Shown here: one piece after another, positions 1 through 12,198 of the stretch
How positions within the stretch are numbered: the stretch's first letter is position 1
Layout: every line of letters begins with the position of its first letter
Source: Trematomus loennbergii
Lineage: Eukaryota; Chordata; Actinopteri; Perciformes; Nototheniidae
DNA length: 64,000 nucleotides
Direction: 5' to 3'
Assembly (NCBI GenBank): GCA_012861695.1
Contig: JAAOOA010000270.1
Coordinates: forward strand, 64,501-128,500
Made by a program: the position numbers and the translations under genes
Notes under the pieces: model-generated
Database searches by the model: none
Seen by the model: only the letters and a program-made list of their open reading frames with translations
What the model was told of the DNA's origin: nothing

Positions 1-1180
1 GATGTCTTCACGGCTGGACTGTTAGCACACATGTGAAGTTTGAGCACTTTTTGAAAATGTTCATAGGAGTTATAGCGACATCGTCTTTTATGGCGAGGGA
101 TGCCTTTCCATGGAAACGAGAGAGAGAGAGAGAGAGAGAGCGAGAGCGAGAGAGAGAGAGAGAGAGAGAGAGAGTATGAAATGAACAGTTAGAACTGACT
201 GCTGTCAGTTGGAGTGATGACATCATCGTGTTCCATTACACAGGTGTTTATAGTTGAGCTAACGAGCTCTGAAGAGATCATAGGCTTCATTGTTCTGAAT
301 GAGAGATGAACCTCTTACATGTGAACGTTTTGTGGAAGAACGATAACAGATATCTGTGAAATTTCAAAACGTGAAGCATGTGAAGGAAGTTGAGTATCTG
401 AAGTGTAATTTTGGTGTACTTTCGGGTTAATAATGTGGCCTTTTTGGCAGTTTAACTAAAGGTGTGCGGCTGCTGCTGTGAGGAAATATCTGCCTGAAAT
501 TACAATGGGTTTTAATGGAGACATGTTGAACGTTTTTGTCACTTCATGCCCTCAAGAGGCATTTTGCTTAATTATTTGTCATTTTTCAAGCTACAAGATG
601 TTTTCCTACGTTTGTCATGAAAAATGATGTCTCAGGAATGTAGGGTTTGGGAATTATGGCAGTTTTTAAAAAGAAATATGAAGGGAAATTTCAAGATTTC
701 CTACCCTCTAGCTGTGACATCACGCACTCTGAATCTGAAGAAAGCCTCTTTACCAAGGTCTGAACAATGTTTAATATCTCTAAAAGTAAGAATCAGATTT
801 AAAAGTTGTGTTACACGAATAATGTGAGAAAGATGTGTAACATTTTAAAGTTGGAATGAGGTTTCTGAGTGAAAGTATGAATGAACAGTTAGCAGTTGAA
901 GTCGCATGAAGATTATTCAAGTCTGAAGATTTTCTCCATTGACTTCAATGGTTAAAAATGTGATGTATTATGGGATGTATCTCTGGAATTATGAAAGTTA
1001 TGAATGATAAAAGTAATAGCGCCCGATTCCCGTCCGAGCTGAACGTTTTGATGTTTGAACGGAGTTTCTGCGATGTTGAATGTGGGAGGAGAAGACGGAC
1101 AAAATAATTGGACGGAATAATAATAAACTTTTCGTCCGTAGCATAACATATAGTGGGAATGCTGTATCAGCATTCCAACT
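1..1180 (+). repeat. 3' part of a multicopy interspersed repeat (family R)
   Basis: This stretch matches 37,925-39,911 and 41,565-42,182 almost base for base, apart from the length of its (GA)n tract. It opens inside the repeat, so the 5' part lies outside the window. It ends in a near-perfect hairpin at 1,152-1,180 (13-nt arms, TAT loop, one mismatch). No coding potential was found. It holds an unusual density of CCATGG-centred palindromes. The superfamily is not recognised. Confidence 0.75.
117..173. repeat. (GA)n microsatellite
   Basis: A short GA tract with CG interruptions inside repeat family R. The same site is much longer at 38,287-38,534 and 41,682-41,774, so it is a hypervariable internal tract of the repeat. 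Confidence 0.9.
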
Positions 1181-1192
1181 AAATGTTAAGCA

Positions 1193-1423
1193 CAGGGTGC
1201 GTACGGGTGCTGGAAATCCTTGAAAATGCTTGAAATTGTACGAGGTGCTTTTAAGGTTTGAAAAGTGCTTGAATTTTGGGAATGGTGCTTGCATTTGGGA
1301 TAAAGTGCTTGAAATTGTAAATGCTTTACTTCGCTTTTTAGATTAAAAGAAAATAAAGAAGTCAGAGCTTAATTGCTTCGCTTTACATAAAACATCTTCG
1401 CCCCGGCCTTCCCTGCGTGACCG
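1193..1423 (+). repeat. Fragment of a DNA-transposon-like repeat
   Basis: It begins CAGGGTGCGTACGGG and contains several variants of a 'tgcttgaaa' motif. A related terminal piece ending AAGAACCCTG lies at 8,752-8,827 and 49,451-49,526. The inverted similarity of the two ends suggests an hAT-like element, but no target-site duplication can be shown. Confidence 0.35.
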
Positions 1424-1932
1424 CAGTGTTTCCCACAGAATTTGATTCTATTTGTGGGGGCACCGCACCCCCCCCCCCGGCAAGAAAAGCCATAGGCCCC
1501 TTAACCTATTCGGGGTCCACGCATCCACCCCCCCCCTCAAATAAGATAATACATGCGAGTTCATGGCTACTGTAGACAACGTTCTTGTTGCTCTGTGTTG
1601 CGTCGTTAATGAGTGAGACACACCGGAGTTGAGGATCTGTGGGGTTTATTCTCCCACAAATATAATTTACAATTTAGGCATTTAGCAGACGCCTTATTTT
1701 AAAGCGACTTACAATGACCAATTACAGGGACATTCTCCCTGGAGTAACCGAGGGCTAAGTGCCTTACTCAAGGGCACACTAGTAGTGGTGTTCCAGGCGG
1801 GATTTGAACTCGCAACCTTCCGATCATCAGCCCACCTCACTATCCATTAGAGGAACAATGAGATTCATTTGTGGCGGACGATATTTATTTGTGGCGGCCC
1901 GCCACAAATAAATCAATGTATGGGAAACACTG
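1424..1932. mobile_element. Non-autonomous hAT-like element, interrupted by a SINE
   Basis: The ends are inverted: CAGTGTTTCCCA at 1,424 and TGGGAAACACTG ending at 1,932. Near the right end lies a small palindrome of GTGGCGGC and GCCGCCAC type. A SINE sits inside (1,655-1,852). Unit B keeps only the right part (after 46,155), because 42,182/42,183 is a deletion junction there. The flanks share GACCG but not a clean 8-bp duplication. Confidence 0.55.
1655..1852 (-). mobile_element. tRNA-derived SINE (minus strand)
   Basis: Read on the minus strand, it starts with a tRNA-like head containing a B-box-like GAGTTCAAATCCC. It ends with the sequence common to fish SINE/LINE tails (a 'taagtcgctt...agcgtctgctaaatg' type 3' end, here diverged). 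The same SINE is at 42,190-42,393. It is a retroposon, not a tRNA gene, since no cloverleaf can be closed. Confidence 0.65.
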
Positions 1933-2040
1933 GACCGGCAAGTGTTTTTGTTACGTGTGACCTGGGCATTCTGATGAGTGATAGATGGCAGTATGCCTGG
2001 AGGTTGCCGTTTCAACGAGCGGTGGCTAGCAGCAGAGCCT

Positions 2041-2230
2041 TTCCCTAGACCTTTGATTTATTACCACCCTTTGATTTGATTTGTATTGTTTGTTTGTTAT
2101 TGCTTTTTATTCATTCTACCGTGTTCTGTAATGTTTTTATACTGTTCATGCTCACTGCTTGTAGCACTTTGGGATTTGAAGTCAAATATGAAGTGCTTTA
2201 TAAATGAAACCCATTATTATTATTCTATAA
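2041..2230 (+). mobile_element. LINE 3' UTR fragment
   Basis: The text runs from 'gcactttgggattt' to 'aagtgctttataaatgaaa' and ends in a CATTATTATTATT tail. This is the 3' end of fish CR1/L2-group LINEs. The same fragment lies at 46,344-46,531 in unit B, so it predates the duplication. No coding part remains. Confidence 0.6.
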
Positions 2231-2404
2231 TAGAGTCCCTATGTTATGTCAGTCTCCATCCTGTGGTGTTCAGAGGATGAAGCGGATCAAGCACTCACGG
2301 CATTTCGTGTTATAGTCACGAAATATAATCTATTGATTCGACACTTGTATTTCTACTGGTAGTATGTTTCGTGCCTAAACCAAATGTGACTTGCTCTCAC
2401 CCCC

Positions 2405-2560
2405 CATCATGCTGTCTTTTTACCGAGGCGCCACCGAGAGCATCCTCAGCAGCTGCATCACGCTGTGGTTCGGAAGCTGCACCGCCTCCGACCGCAAGAG
2501 CCTGCAGCGCATAGTGAACTCTGCCCAGAGGATCATCGGTGCCTCACTCCCTCACTACAG
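2405..2560 (+). pseudogene. LINE reverse transcriptase, C-terminal fragment (left part)
   Basis: The + strand encodes LSFYRGATESILSSCIT followed by WFGSCTASDRKSLQRIV, then a SLPSLQDIYNTRL motif. This is the C-terminal end of the RT ORF of fish Rex1/L2-type LINEs (compare [11 protein letters not shown] and [16 protein letters not shown] in the LINE at 23.4-23.6 kb). The coding text breaks at about 2,545, where the SLQDIYNTRL codons are repeated about 100 times. It resumes at about 6,335. Unit B has only the first ~20 bases of the LINE (to 46,755) before a deletion. Confidence 0.75.
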
Positions 2561-5500
2561 GACATATACAACACCCGCCTCACTCCCCTCACTACAGGAC
2601 ATATACAACACCCGCCTCACTCCCCTCACTCCAGGACATATACAACACCCGCCTCACTCCCCTCACTACAGGACATATACAACACCCGCCTCACTCCCCT
2701 CACTACAGGACATATACAACACCCGCCTCACTCCCCTCACTCCAGGACATATACAACACCCGCCTCACTCCCCTCACTACAGGACATATACAACACCCGC
2801 CTCACTCCCCTCACTCCAGGACATATACAACACCCGCTCACTCCCCTCACTCCAGGACATATACAACACCCGCCTCACTCCCCTCACTACAGGACATATA
2901 CAACACCCGCCTCACTCCCTCACTCCAGGACATATACAACACCCGCCTCACTCCCCTCACTCCAGGACATATACAACACCCGCCTCACTCCCCTCACTAC
3001 AGGACATATACAACACCCGCCTCACTCCCCTCACTACAGGACATATACAACACCCGCCTCACTCCCCTCACTACAGGACATATACAACACCCGCCTCACT
3101 CCCCTCACTCCAGGACATATACAACACCCGCCTCACTCCCCTCACTACAGGACATATACAACACCCGCCTCACTCCCCTCACTACAGGACATATACAACA
3201 CCCGCCTCACTCCCCTCACTCCAGGACATATACAACACCCGCCTCACTCCCCTCACTCAGGACATATACAACACCCGCCTCACTCCCCTCACTACAGGAC
3301 ATATACAACACCCGCCTCACTCCCCTCACTACAGGACATATACAACACCCGCCTCACTCCCCTCACTACAGGACATATACAACACCCGCCTCACTCCCCT
3401 CACTACAGGACATATACAACACCCGCCTCACTCCCCTCACTCCAGGACATATACAACACCCGCCTCACTCCCATCACTACAGGACATATACAACACCCGC
3501 CTCACTCCCCTCACTACAGGACATATACAACACCCGCCTCACTCCCCTCACTACAGGACATATACAACACCCGCCTCACTCCCCTCACTACAGGACATAT
3601 ACAACACCCCCTCACTCCCCTCACTACAGGACATATACAACACCCGCCTCACTCCCCTCACTACAGGACATATACAACACCCGCCTCACTCCCCTCACTA
3701 CAGGACATATACAACACCCGCCTCACTCAGGACATATACAACACCCGCCTCACTCCCCTCACTACAGGACATATACAACACCCGCCTCACTCCCCTCACT
3801 ACAGGACATATACAACACCCGCCTCACTCCCCTCACTACAGGACATATACAACACCCGCCTCACTCCCCTCACTACAGGACATATACAACACCCGCCTCA
3901 CTCCCATCACTCCAGGACATATACAACACCCGCCTCACTCCCCACTACAGGACATATACAACACCCGCCTCACTCCCCTCACTCCAGGACATATACAACA
4001 CCCGCCTCACTCCCCTCACTACAGGACATATACACCCGCCTCACTCCCCTCACTCCAGGACATATACAACACCCCCTCACTCCCCTCACTCCAGGACATA
4101 TACAACACCCGCCTCACTCCCCTCACTACAGGACATATACAACACCCGCCTCACTCCCCTCACTACAGGACATATACAACACCCGCCTCACTCCCCTCAC
4201 TACAGGACATATACAACACCCGCCTCACTCCCCTCACTACAGGACATATACAACACCCGCCTCACTCCCCTCACTCCAGGACATATACAACACCGCCTCA
4301 CTCCCCTCACTACAGGACATATACAACACCCGCCTCACTCCCCTCACTACAGGACATATACAACACCCGCCTCACTCCCCTCACTACAGGACATATACAA
4401 CACCCGCCTCACTCCCCTCACTACAGGACATATACAACACCCGCCTCACTCCCCTCACTACAGGACATATACAACACCCGCCTCACTCCCCTCACTACAG
4501 GACATATACAACACCCGCCTCACTCCCCTCACTACAGGACATATACAACACCCGCCTCACTCCCCTCACTACAGGACATATACACACCCGCCTCACTCCC
4601 CTCACTCCAGGACATATACAACACCCGCCTCACTCCCATCACTACAGGACATATACAACACCCGCCTCACTCCCCTCACTACAAGACATATACAACACCC
4701 GCCTCACTCCCCTCACTACAGGACATATACAACACCCGCCTCACTCCCCACTACAGGACATATACAACACCCGCCTCACTCCCCTCACTACAGGACATAT
4801 ACAACACCCGCCTCACTCCCCTCACTACAGGACATATACAACACCCGCCTCACTCCCCTCACTACAGGACATATATAACACCCGCCTCACTCCCCTCACT
4901 ACAGGACATATACAACACCCGCCTCACTCCCCTCACTACAGGACATATACAACACCCGCCTCACTCCCCTCACTACAGGACATATACAACACCCGCCTCA
5001 CTCCCCTCACTACAGGACATATACAACACCCGCCTCACTCCTCACAACAGGACATATACACCACCTCACTCCCATCACTACAGCACATATACAACACCCG
5101 CCTCACTCCCCTCACTACAGGACATATACAACACCCGCCTCACTCCCCTCACTACAGGACATATATAACACCCGCCTCACTCCCATCACAACAGGACATA
5201 TACAACACCCGCCTCACTCCCCTCACTACAGGACATATACAACACCCGCCTCACTCCCCTCACTACAGGACATATACAACACCCGCCTCACTCCATCACT
5301 CCAGGACATATACAACACCCGCCTCACTCCCCTCACTACAGGACATATACAACACCTGCCTCACTCCCCTCACTCCAGGACATATACAACACCCGCCTCA
5401 CTCCCCTCACTACAGGACATATACAACACCCGCCTCACTCCCCTCACTACAGGACATATACAACACCCGCCTCACTCCCCTCACTCCAGGACATATACAA

Positions 5501-6340
5501 CACCCGCCTCACTCCCCTCACTCCAGGACATATACAACACCCGCCTCACTCCCCTCACTACAGGACATATACAACACCCGCCTCACTCCCCTCACTACAG
5601 GACATATACAACACCCGCCTCACTCCCATCACTCCAGGACATATACAACACCCGCCTCACTCCCTCACTACAGGACATATACAACCCCCTCACTCCCCTC
5701 ACTACAGGACATATACAACACCCGCCTCACTCCCCTCACTACAGGACATTATACACCCGCCTCACTCCATCACTCCAGGACATATACAACACCCGCCTCA
5801 CTCCCCTCACTACAGGACATATACAACACCCGCCTCACTCCCCTCACTACAGGACATATACAACACCCGCCTCACTCCCCTCACTACAGGACATATACAA
5901 CACCCGCCTCACTCCCTCACTACAGGACATATACAACACCCGCCTCACTCCCCTCACTACAGGACATATACAACACCCGCCTCACTCCCATCACTCAGGA
6001 CATATACAACACCCGCCTCACTCCCCTCACTACAGGACATATACAACACCCGCCTCACTCCCCTCACTACAGGACATATACAACACCCGCCTCACTCCCC
6101 TCACTACAGGACATATACAACACCCGCCTCACTCCCCTCACTACAGGACATATACAACACCCGCCTCACTCCCCTCACTACAGGACATATACAACACCCG
6201 CCTCACTCCCATCACTACAGGACATATACAACACCCCCTCACTCCCTCACTACAGGACATACAACACCGCCTCACTCCCCTCACTACAGGACATATACAA
6301 CACCCGCCTCACTCCTCACTACAGGACATATACAACACCC
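2541..6340 (+). repeat. 37-bp minisatellite (about 100 units) born inside a LINE
   Basis: Direct repeats with a 37-nt period fill 3.8 kb. The main variation is 'cactacagg' against 'cactccagg', with 1-9 nt deletions in some units. Because 37 is not a multiple of three and the unit has no stop in any + frame, all three frames stay open for hundreds of codons. Three units read SLPSLQDIYNTRL, then TPLTTGHIQHPPHSP, then HYRTYTTPA. The unit is the LINE codon block SLPSLQDIYNTRL plus a few bases. The long open frames are a by-product and not a gene. Unit B lacks the array. Confidence 0.95.
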
Positions 6341-6520
6341 CGCCGCACCCGCAAAGCACTCAGCATTGAGGGTGACTCCACCCACCCTCCAACAGCCTCT
6401 CCAGCCGCCTGCCTTCAGGGAGAAGGTTCCTCAGCCTCAGCTCACGCACCTCCAGGCTGAGGAACAGCTTCCTCCCTCCCTCATCTCTCCCCTGAACTCT
6501 CCACCCTGCCCCAATATGGA
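6335..6520 (+). pseudogene. LINE reverse transcriptase, C-terminal fragment (right part)
   Basis: After the array, the text continues as the end of the same RT ORF: RTRKALSI, then DSTHPP, and, after frameshifts, the arginine- and serine-rich tail normal for this LINE group. Several frame changes mark it as dead. Confidence 0.65.
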
Positions 6521-6521
<1 letters not shown>

Positions 6522-6556
<35 letters not shown>

Positions 6557-6567
6557 ACACACACACT
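6522..6567. repeat. (CA)n microsatellite
   Basis: CA dinucleotides with one GA interruption join the LINE end to the 33-bp minisatellite. Confidence 0.9.
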
Positions 6568-6572
6568 CAGGT

Positions 6573-8207
6573 CACTACTTGAGTAAAAGTAGAAGTACTC
6601 AGATCTTGTACTTGAGTAAAAGTAGAAGTACTCAGATCTTGTACTTGAGTAAAAGTAGAAGTACTCAGGTCTTGTACTTGAGTAAAAGTAGAAGTACTCA
6701 GGTCTTGTACTTGAGTAAAGGTAGAAGTACTCAGATCTTGTACTTGAGTAAAAGTAGAAGCACTCAGGTCTTGTACTTGAGTAAAAGTAGAAGTACTCAG
6801 GTCTTGTACTTGAGTAAAAGTAGAAGTACTCAGGTCTTGTACTTGAGTAAAAGTAGAAGTACTCAGATCTTGTACTTGAGTAAAAGTAGAAGTACTCAGG
6901 TCTTGTACTTGAGTAAAAGTAGAAGCACTCAGGTCTTGTACTTGAGTAAAAGTAGAAGTACTCAGGTCTTGTACTTGAGTCAAAGTAGAAGTACTCAGGT
7001 CTTGTACTTGAGTAAAAGTAGAAGTACTCAGATCTTGTACTTGAGTAAAGTAGAAGTACTCAGATCACTACTTGAGTAAAAGTAGAAGTACTCAGGTCTT
7101 GTACTTGAGTAAAAGTAGAAGTACTCAGGTCTTGTACTTGAGTAAAAGTAGAAGTACTCAGGTCTTGTACTTGAGTAAAAGTAGAAGTACTCAGATCACT
7201 ACTTGAGTAAAAGTAGAAGTACTCAGATCTTGTATTTGAGTAAAAGTAGAAGTACTCAGGTTTGTACTTGAGTAAAAGTAGAAGTACTCAGATCTTGTAC
7301 TTGAGTAAAAGTAGAAGTACTTAGATCTTGTACTTGAGTAAAAGTAGAAGTACTCAGATCTTGTACTTGAGTAAAAGTAGAAGTACTTAGATCTTGTACT
7401 TGAGTAAAAGTAGAAGTACTCAGATCTTGTACTTGAGTAAAAGTAGAAGTGCTCAGATCTTCTCCTTGAGTAAAAGTAGAATTACTCAGATATTGTACTT
7501 GAGTAAAAGTAGAAGTACTCAGATCACTACTTGAGTAAAAGTAGAAGTACTCAGATCTTGTACTTGAGTAAAAGTAGAAGTACTCAGGTCTTGTACTTGA
7601 GTAAAAGTAGATGTACTCAGGTCTTGTACTTGAGTAAAAGTAGAAGTACTCAGATCTTCTCCTTGAGTAAAAGTAGAAGTACTCAGATCTTATCCTTGAG
7701 TAAAAGTAGAAGTACTCAGATCACTACTTGAGTAAAAGTAGAAGTACTCAGATCTTGTACTTGAGTAAAAGTAGAAGTACTCAGGTCTTGTACTTGAGTA
7801 AAAGTAGATGTACTCAGGTCTTGTACTTGAGTAAAAGTAGAAGTACTCAGATCTTCTCCTTGAGTAAAAGTAGAAGTACTCAGATCTATCCTTGAGTAAA
7901 AGTAGAAGTACTCAGATCACTACTTGAGTAAAAATAGAAGTACTCAGATCTTGTACTTGAGTAAAAGTAGAAGTACTCAGGTCTTGTACTTGAGTAAAAG
8001 TAGAAGTACTCAGATCTTGTACTTGAGTAAAAGTAGAAGTACTTAGATCTTGTACTTGAGTAAAAGTAGAAGTACTCAGATCTTGTACTTGAGTAAAAGT
8101 AGAAGTACTCAGATCTTGTACTTGAGTAAAAGTAGAAGTACTCAGATCTTGTACTTGAGTAAAGGTAGAAGTAATCAGATCTTGTACTTGAGTAAAAGTA
8201 GAAGTAC
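6573..8207. repeat. 33-bp minisatellite (about 50 units) derived from an hAT MITE
   Basis: The unit contains 'cttgagtaaaagtagaag' and 'tactcagatcttgta'. As 33 is a multiple of three, one + frame reads LSKSRSTQVLY over and over. The array passes directly into 8,210-8,640, which is homologous to the element at 44,945-45,425, whose own 5' end has one related copy of this unit. The array is therefore an expansion of the subterminal part of that element. Unit B carries a different array here (46,853-48,520). Confidence 0.93.
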
Positions 8208-8640
8208 CAGAGTGTAGGAATACTCTGTTACAGTAAAAGTTTGGTATTTTGAAAACAAAAAGTATAAATATGCCTTATATAGGTATGGTCCTACACTATA
8301 TTATTCAAATATAGCATGATAGGTCCACTTTAAAGTAGCGACAGTAAAGGTAGTGATTGTGCAGATTGGTCCATTTCAGAATAATATATATGATATGTTT
8401 TATAATGATTGATCATGAAAGTGTTCTCAAAGCTGGTAAAGGTAGCGTGCAGCTAGTTTGAATGACTTTGTATACTGCAGGGTAGCTTGTGGATTTACTC
8501 CAGGTGGAACTAAAGTCTGATTTAACACTTGATTATATTTCACATCATTCATCCACATCTGTGAAGTAACTAAAGGATTAAATACATGTATTGGAAGGAA
8601 AAGTACACCAAGTACCTCTGACTTATGTTTACTGCCAACC
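8208..8640. mobile_element. Non-autonomous hAT-like element (body)
   Basis: This AT-rich body matches 48,935-49,330 in unit B and 45,030-45,340 inside the big hAT element. The family has ends of the 'cagaggtgggagaagtactcag' kind. It has no ORF. Its left end was replaced by the 33-bp array. Confidence 0.6.
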
Positions 8641-8751
8641 TAAAAGTACCTCAGAAATAGTAATCAATAATGTATTGAAAGGTTATTTGGCTGATTGTTT
8701 TATATTACAATAATCATTTGAGTATAAGTATGTGTATATAAATATGTAATT

Positions 8752-8827
8752 TACAACAGCTGTAAGATGCTTGAAAAGCTTGAAAATGCACCTTGAATTT
8801 GACTTTGGAAAAGGTGTAAGAACCCTG
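8752..8827. repeat. Terminal fragment of a DNA-transposon-like repeat
   Basis: It contains 'tgcttgaaaagcttgaaaa' and ends AAGAACCCTG, an inverted counterpart of the start at 1,193. It lies 14 bp from the donor site of PWWP exon 3 and is shared with unit B (to 49,526). Confidence 0.4.
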
Positions 8828-8841
8828 TAAGCGACTCTTAC

Positions 8842-9427
<586 letters not shown>

Positions 9428-9499
9428 CGTGATAACTCTCACCTTAATGACAGAGAAACAGCCTGAAAGAAAACAGAAATATATTGAGATGACTTAATA

Positions 9500-10370
9500 A
9501 CCATCATGTAATCAAGGGCCGTCTGAAAGACACATTTACTCATTCATTATATATATGTATATATACCAGTTTTAGTTTCACATGATGTGTAACTCTTCTC
9601 TTATCTTATTAAAAGTACATATTTATATCTGGTATGTAATTAAGGAGTAGTATAAAGTGACATCAAATGAAAATACTTAAGCTAATGCAACTACCTGCAA
9701 TCTGTATTTGAGTAAATGTACTTTATTTACTTTCCAACCATGAAACACTGTTTATTGTTGTACCGTTAACTGTTGACAGTTGTTATCTGAAATGTATAAA
9801 CCACATTAAAGTTTAAACAGGTCGTTTATTTCAATGTATAAGCATCAAAAACCTATTCCATTCAGTGTTTAGAAAGGGTGAAGTGTAAACTGTGACATAC
9901 ACTGAGTAGTTTCTGTGTAGAGTATCATATATTTTGCATTCATTTAGTAGCATTTATACATATATTACTGTTAATGCAAATGTGAGATATAATCCAGACA
10001 AACAAAGAGTATTAAAAGAACAATATGTATCTCTGATATGTAGCTAAGGAGTATAAAGTGACCTTAAAATATAGTTTCCAACCATAGAAAACGGTTCATT
10101 GTAAGGCTTTACCTGTTGCTAGATGTTATCTGAAAGGTATAAACCACATTCAAAGAGAGAACAGGTCGTTCCTTCCATCAGAAACGTTTTTTAACCAGTT
10201 TTTAAGTATGTTTTGTTTCATTTCCAGCTCGTCTTTCTTTACAAATACAGACTGCTAGCTCTGAAGCTAACTTTAGCATGTGGCTAAACCCTGAGCTGTA
10301 GCTGGACCCTAACTCTCTGTGGTTCATATCTATCTTAATGCAAGTTTACCGGGACATTAGAAGGTTTACA
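9500..10370. other. Intron-like stretch without a gene
   Basis: AT-rich unique-looking sequence that aligns from end to end with 49,975-50,845. No ORF above background and no TE ends were seen. It lies between the putative 5' UTR exon and coding exon 1. Confidence 0.5.
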
Positions 10371-10373
10371 TAC

Positions 10374-10500
10374 CGTAAGAAACCCAGGGATTATGGTGTG
10401 AATCCGGAGATAAAGTCTCTGCTTTCTCTCGTTTCTAAGCTACGATCCTTCTCCTTCTTCTGTCGCCATGGTGACCGGGTACATCGTGTCGCGTGACAAA
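10374..10500 (-). promoter_or_regulatory. Putative 5' UTR exon and promoter of the PWWP gene (unit A)
   Basis: On the minus strand a GC-richer patch ends in a good donor, CTTACG|GTATGT, at 10,374. It lies 0.9 kb upstream of an acceptor (TTTCAG|GC at 9,463) that would open coding exon 1. An ATG inside is followed by a stop after nine codons (MATEEGEGS), so the exon would be non-coding. An RFX-like X-box, GTCGCCATGGTGAC, lies at 10,462-10,475. All of this is kept in unit B (50,852-50,980). The exon is inferred from splice sites and conservation only. Confidence 0.4.
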
Positions 10501-10714
10501 CAGCGCTTTCCCGCTGGCAGTTGGACTGTACCATTGTGTGGGTAGACTGGACTATACCAACTCGGGGTAAATCTGTTAGAAAATGTAAAATAAAACGAAT
10601 TTTGGACAAAGACAAATATAAAGACAATTATTATCTTTCAAGGAAACGTGTTAAGATATTTTTAATTACCCTTAATGTAGATGTTATGCCAAATTATTCT
10701 TTACAGCCTTTAAG

Positions 10715-10890
10715 AGGATAGTGTGCTGGACTTCGAATCAGAGGGTAGCAAGTTCGAGTCCCACTGCAGTCAGCATGTCGTTGTGTCCCTGAGACACTTC
10801 TCCTCAAAGTGCTCCTGTGGGGGTTGTCCACAGTACTGAATGTATGTAAGTCGCTTTGGATAAAAGCGTCTAACAAATGACATGTAATAA
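10715..10890 (+). mobile_element. tRNA-derived SINE
   Basis: It has an internal promoter-like head (AGCAAGTTCGAGTCCCACT carries a B-box), a body, and the 3' end 'gtaagtcgctttggataaa' plus AGCGTCTAACAAATGACATG, the usual tail of fish SINEs mobilised by LINEs. It ends in TAATAATAAT. Unit B carries it at 51,186-51,370. Confidence 0.75.
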
Positions 10891-10899
10891 TAATTAAGA

Positions 10900-12190
10900 G
10901 GCACATATTTAACTTTCTACTACACTATATTTAGTTGTGTAGTGCCGAGAGAAGGGAGTCGGAGGCTGTTCTGACACCATAGTGTATTGGCTCCCCCTAG
11001 TGGCAAAAGTCGGTACTGTAGCTTTAAGGCACCAAATAGCGCGACTCTCCATCTTGTGTTTTAGTTTACACAGCAAAGCCATGCAGAGCACTTCGTAGCT
11101 CAGCTCTATGCCACAGATCATTTTGTTTTAATCCTTGGAGTAGATCTGTCTGTAAGTATACAAACTTACCTGTGTGCCAAGTTATGTGTTTTAAAATGTG
11201 GTTTAATTGATTGTGTGGTTTCAATGTTTAAGATAAGCTAAGCTAACTAGCTGCTAAACAACTAGCTGCTAAGCTAACTAGCTGCTAAGCTAACTAGCTG
11301 CTAAGCTAACGGACATAGCTCATTCTTAGCATAGGCTGTTGATTATACTGCACTCTATTTTGCATTATGTTGCACATGTATTATTTCAATTGTGTAACTT
11401 GTGTTGTATTTTTCTGTTTATTCTTGCAGTTTTACAATTTCAAGCCTCAGTAAATGGTCAACTCAACAACTGTCTTCTGAGTCTTTGTTCGCTATCTGTT
11501 AACCTATGCAGTGCGATGCATACGCAAGGGCAGAATAGAGGCGGTGCATCGAAGGTGCAAAGTTGGTTTTATTCAGCAGCAGAAAACCACATGTTGCCGG
11601 CTTGAAGCCGGGAAGCAAAGAGGAAGAAGCAAGGAGGGCACACAATAAGTACAGTCAACAACATATATGTCCGTGCAGAAAACAATACCCCCAACCTGTA
11701 GTTCCATGAGTGAATTATGATAAACAGTGATAAACAGCGATCACTACAGTTGATACATTTACTATTCAAACTATACACACAATATTAAAGCTATGTTCAC
11801 ATTGATTAATCGATTTCTGAGTAATTATATTACATTATAATATTTATGATTCAGGGATGGGCTATTCTATTGAACGAGTACTTTTACTTTTAGTACTGGA
11901 AGTACTTTGTTTAATACACAACTTTTATTGACTGACATATTTCTTGTTACGTACTGGTACCGACAAGTTAAAATAAATACAGAATGAAACGATGTACAAG
12001 TGTGTTTCTTCAGGAATAGAGTATACAATGGGCAGAATTGACAAACCCATGCATTGTATTTTAAGAGATTGATATGACAAAGTTGTAAATATTTACATGT
12101 TTATTACAAAAGCATGTTTCTCAAACCCAGCAGACAGAACATAGAGCTGGTTGTTATGGTGTTTTTTAATACAATACCTGCTTTTTAGTA
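10900..12190. other. Paralogous non-coding stretch
   Basis: It aligns with 51,380-51,944 and 53,205-53,900. It contains a short direct repeat of 'agctgctaagctaact' at 11,225-11,312, longer here than in unit B. A convincing gene is absent. The site 11,497-11,504 (TGTTAACC) is the empty site of the 51,946 transposon. Confidence 0.5.
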
Positions 12191-12198
12191 CTGATACC

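Noticed and set aside
2391..6460. Open reading frames of 779, 925 and 1,331 codons on the + strand
   Set aside because: They are all the same 37-bp tandem unit read in three frames. Only the first and last few dozen codons are LINE-derived.
6567..7079. Repeat proteins LSKSRSTQVLY (+) and TQVQDLSTSTF (-)
   Set aside because: Translation of the 33-bp array, whose period is a multiple of three.
2541..8207. CRISPR-like regular repeats
   Set aside because: The units are contiguous with no unique spacers, no cas genes are present, and the DNA is vertebrate.
1193..8827. One large element with ends CAGGGTGCG and AAGAACCCTG
   Set aside because: The ends are 7.6 kb apart and the flanks share only TAAGC, not an aligned target duplication. 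They are more likely two independent fragments.
10715..10890. tRNA gene
   Set aside because: A B-box-like motif is present, but no acceptor stem or anticodon arm can be folded, and the 3' part is a SINE tail.
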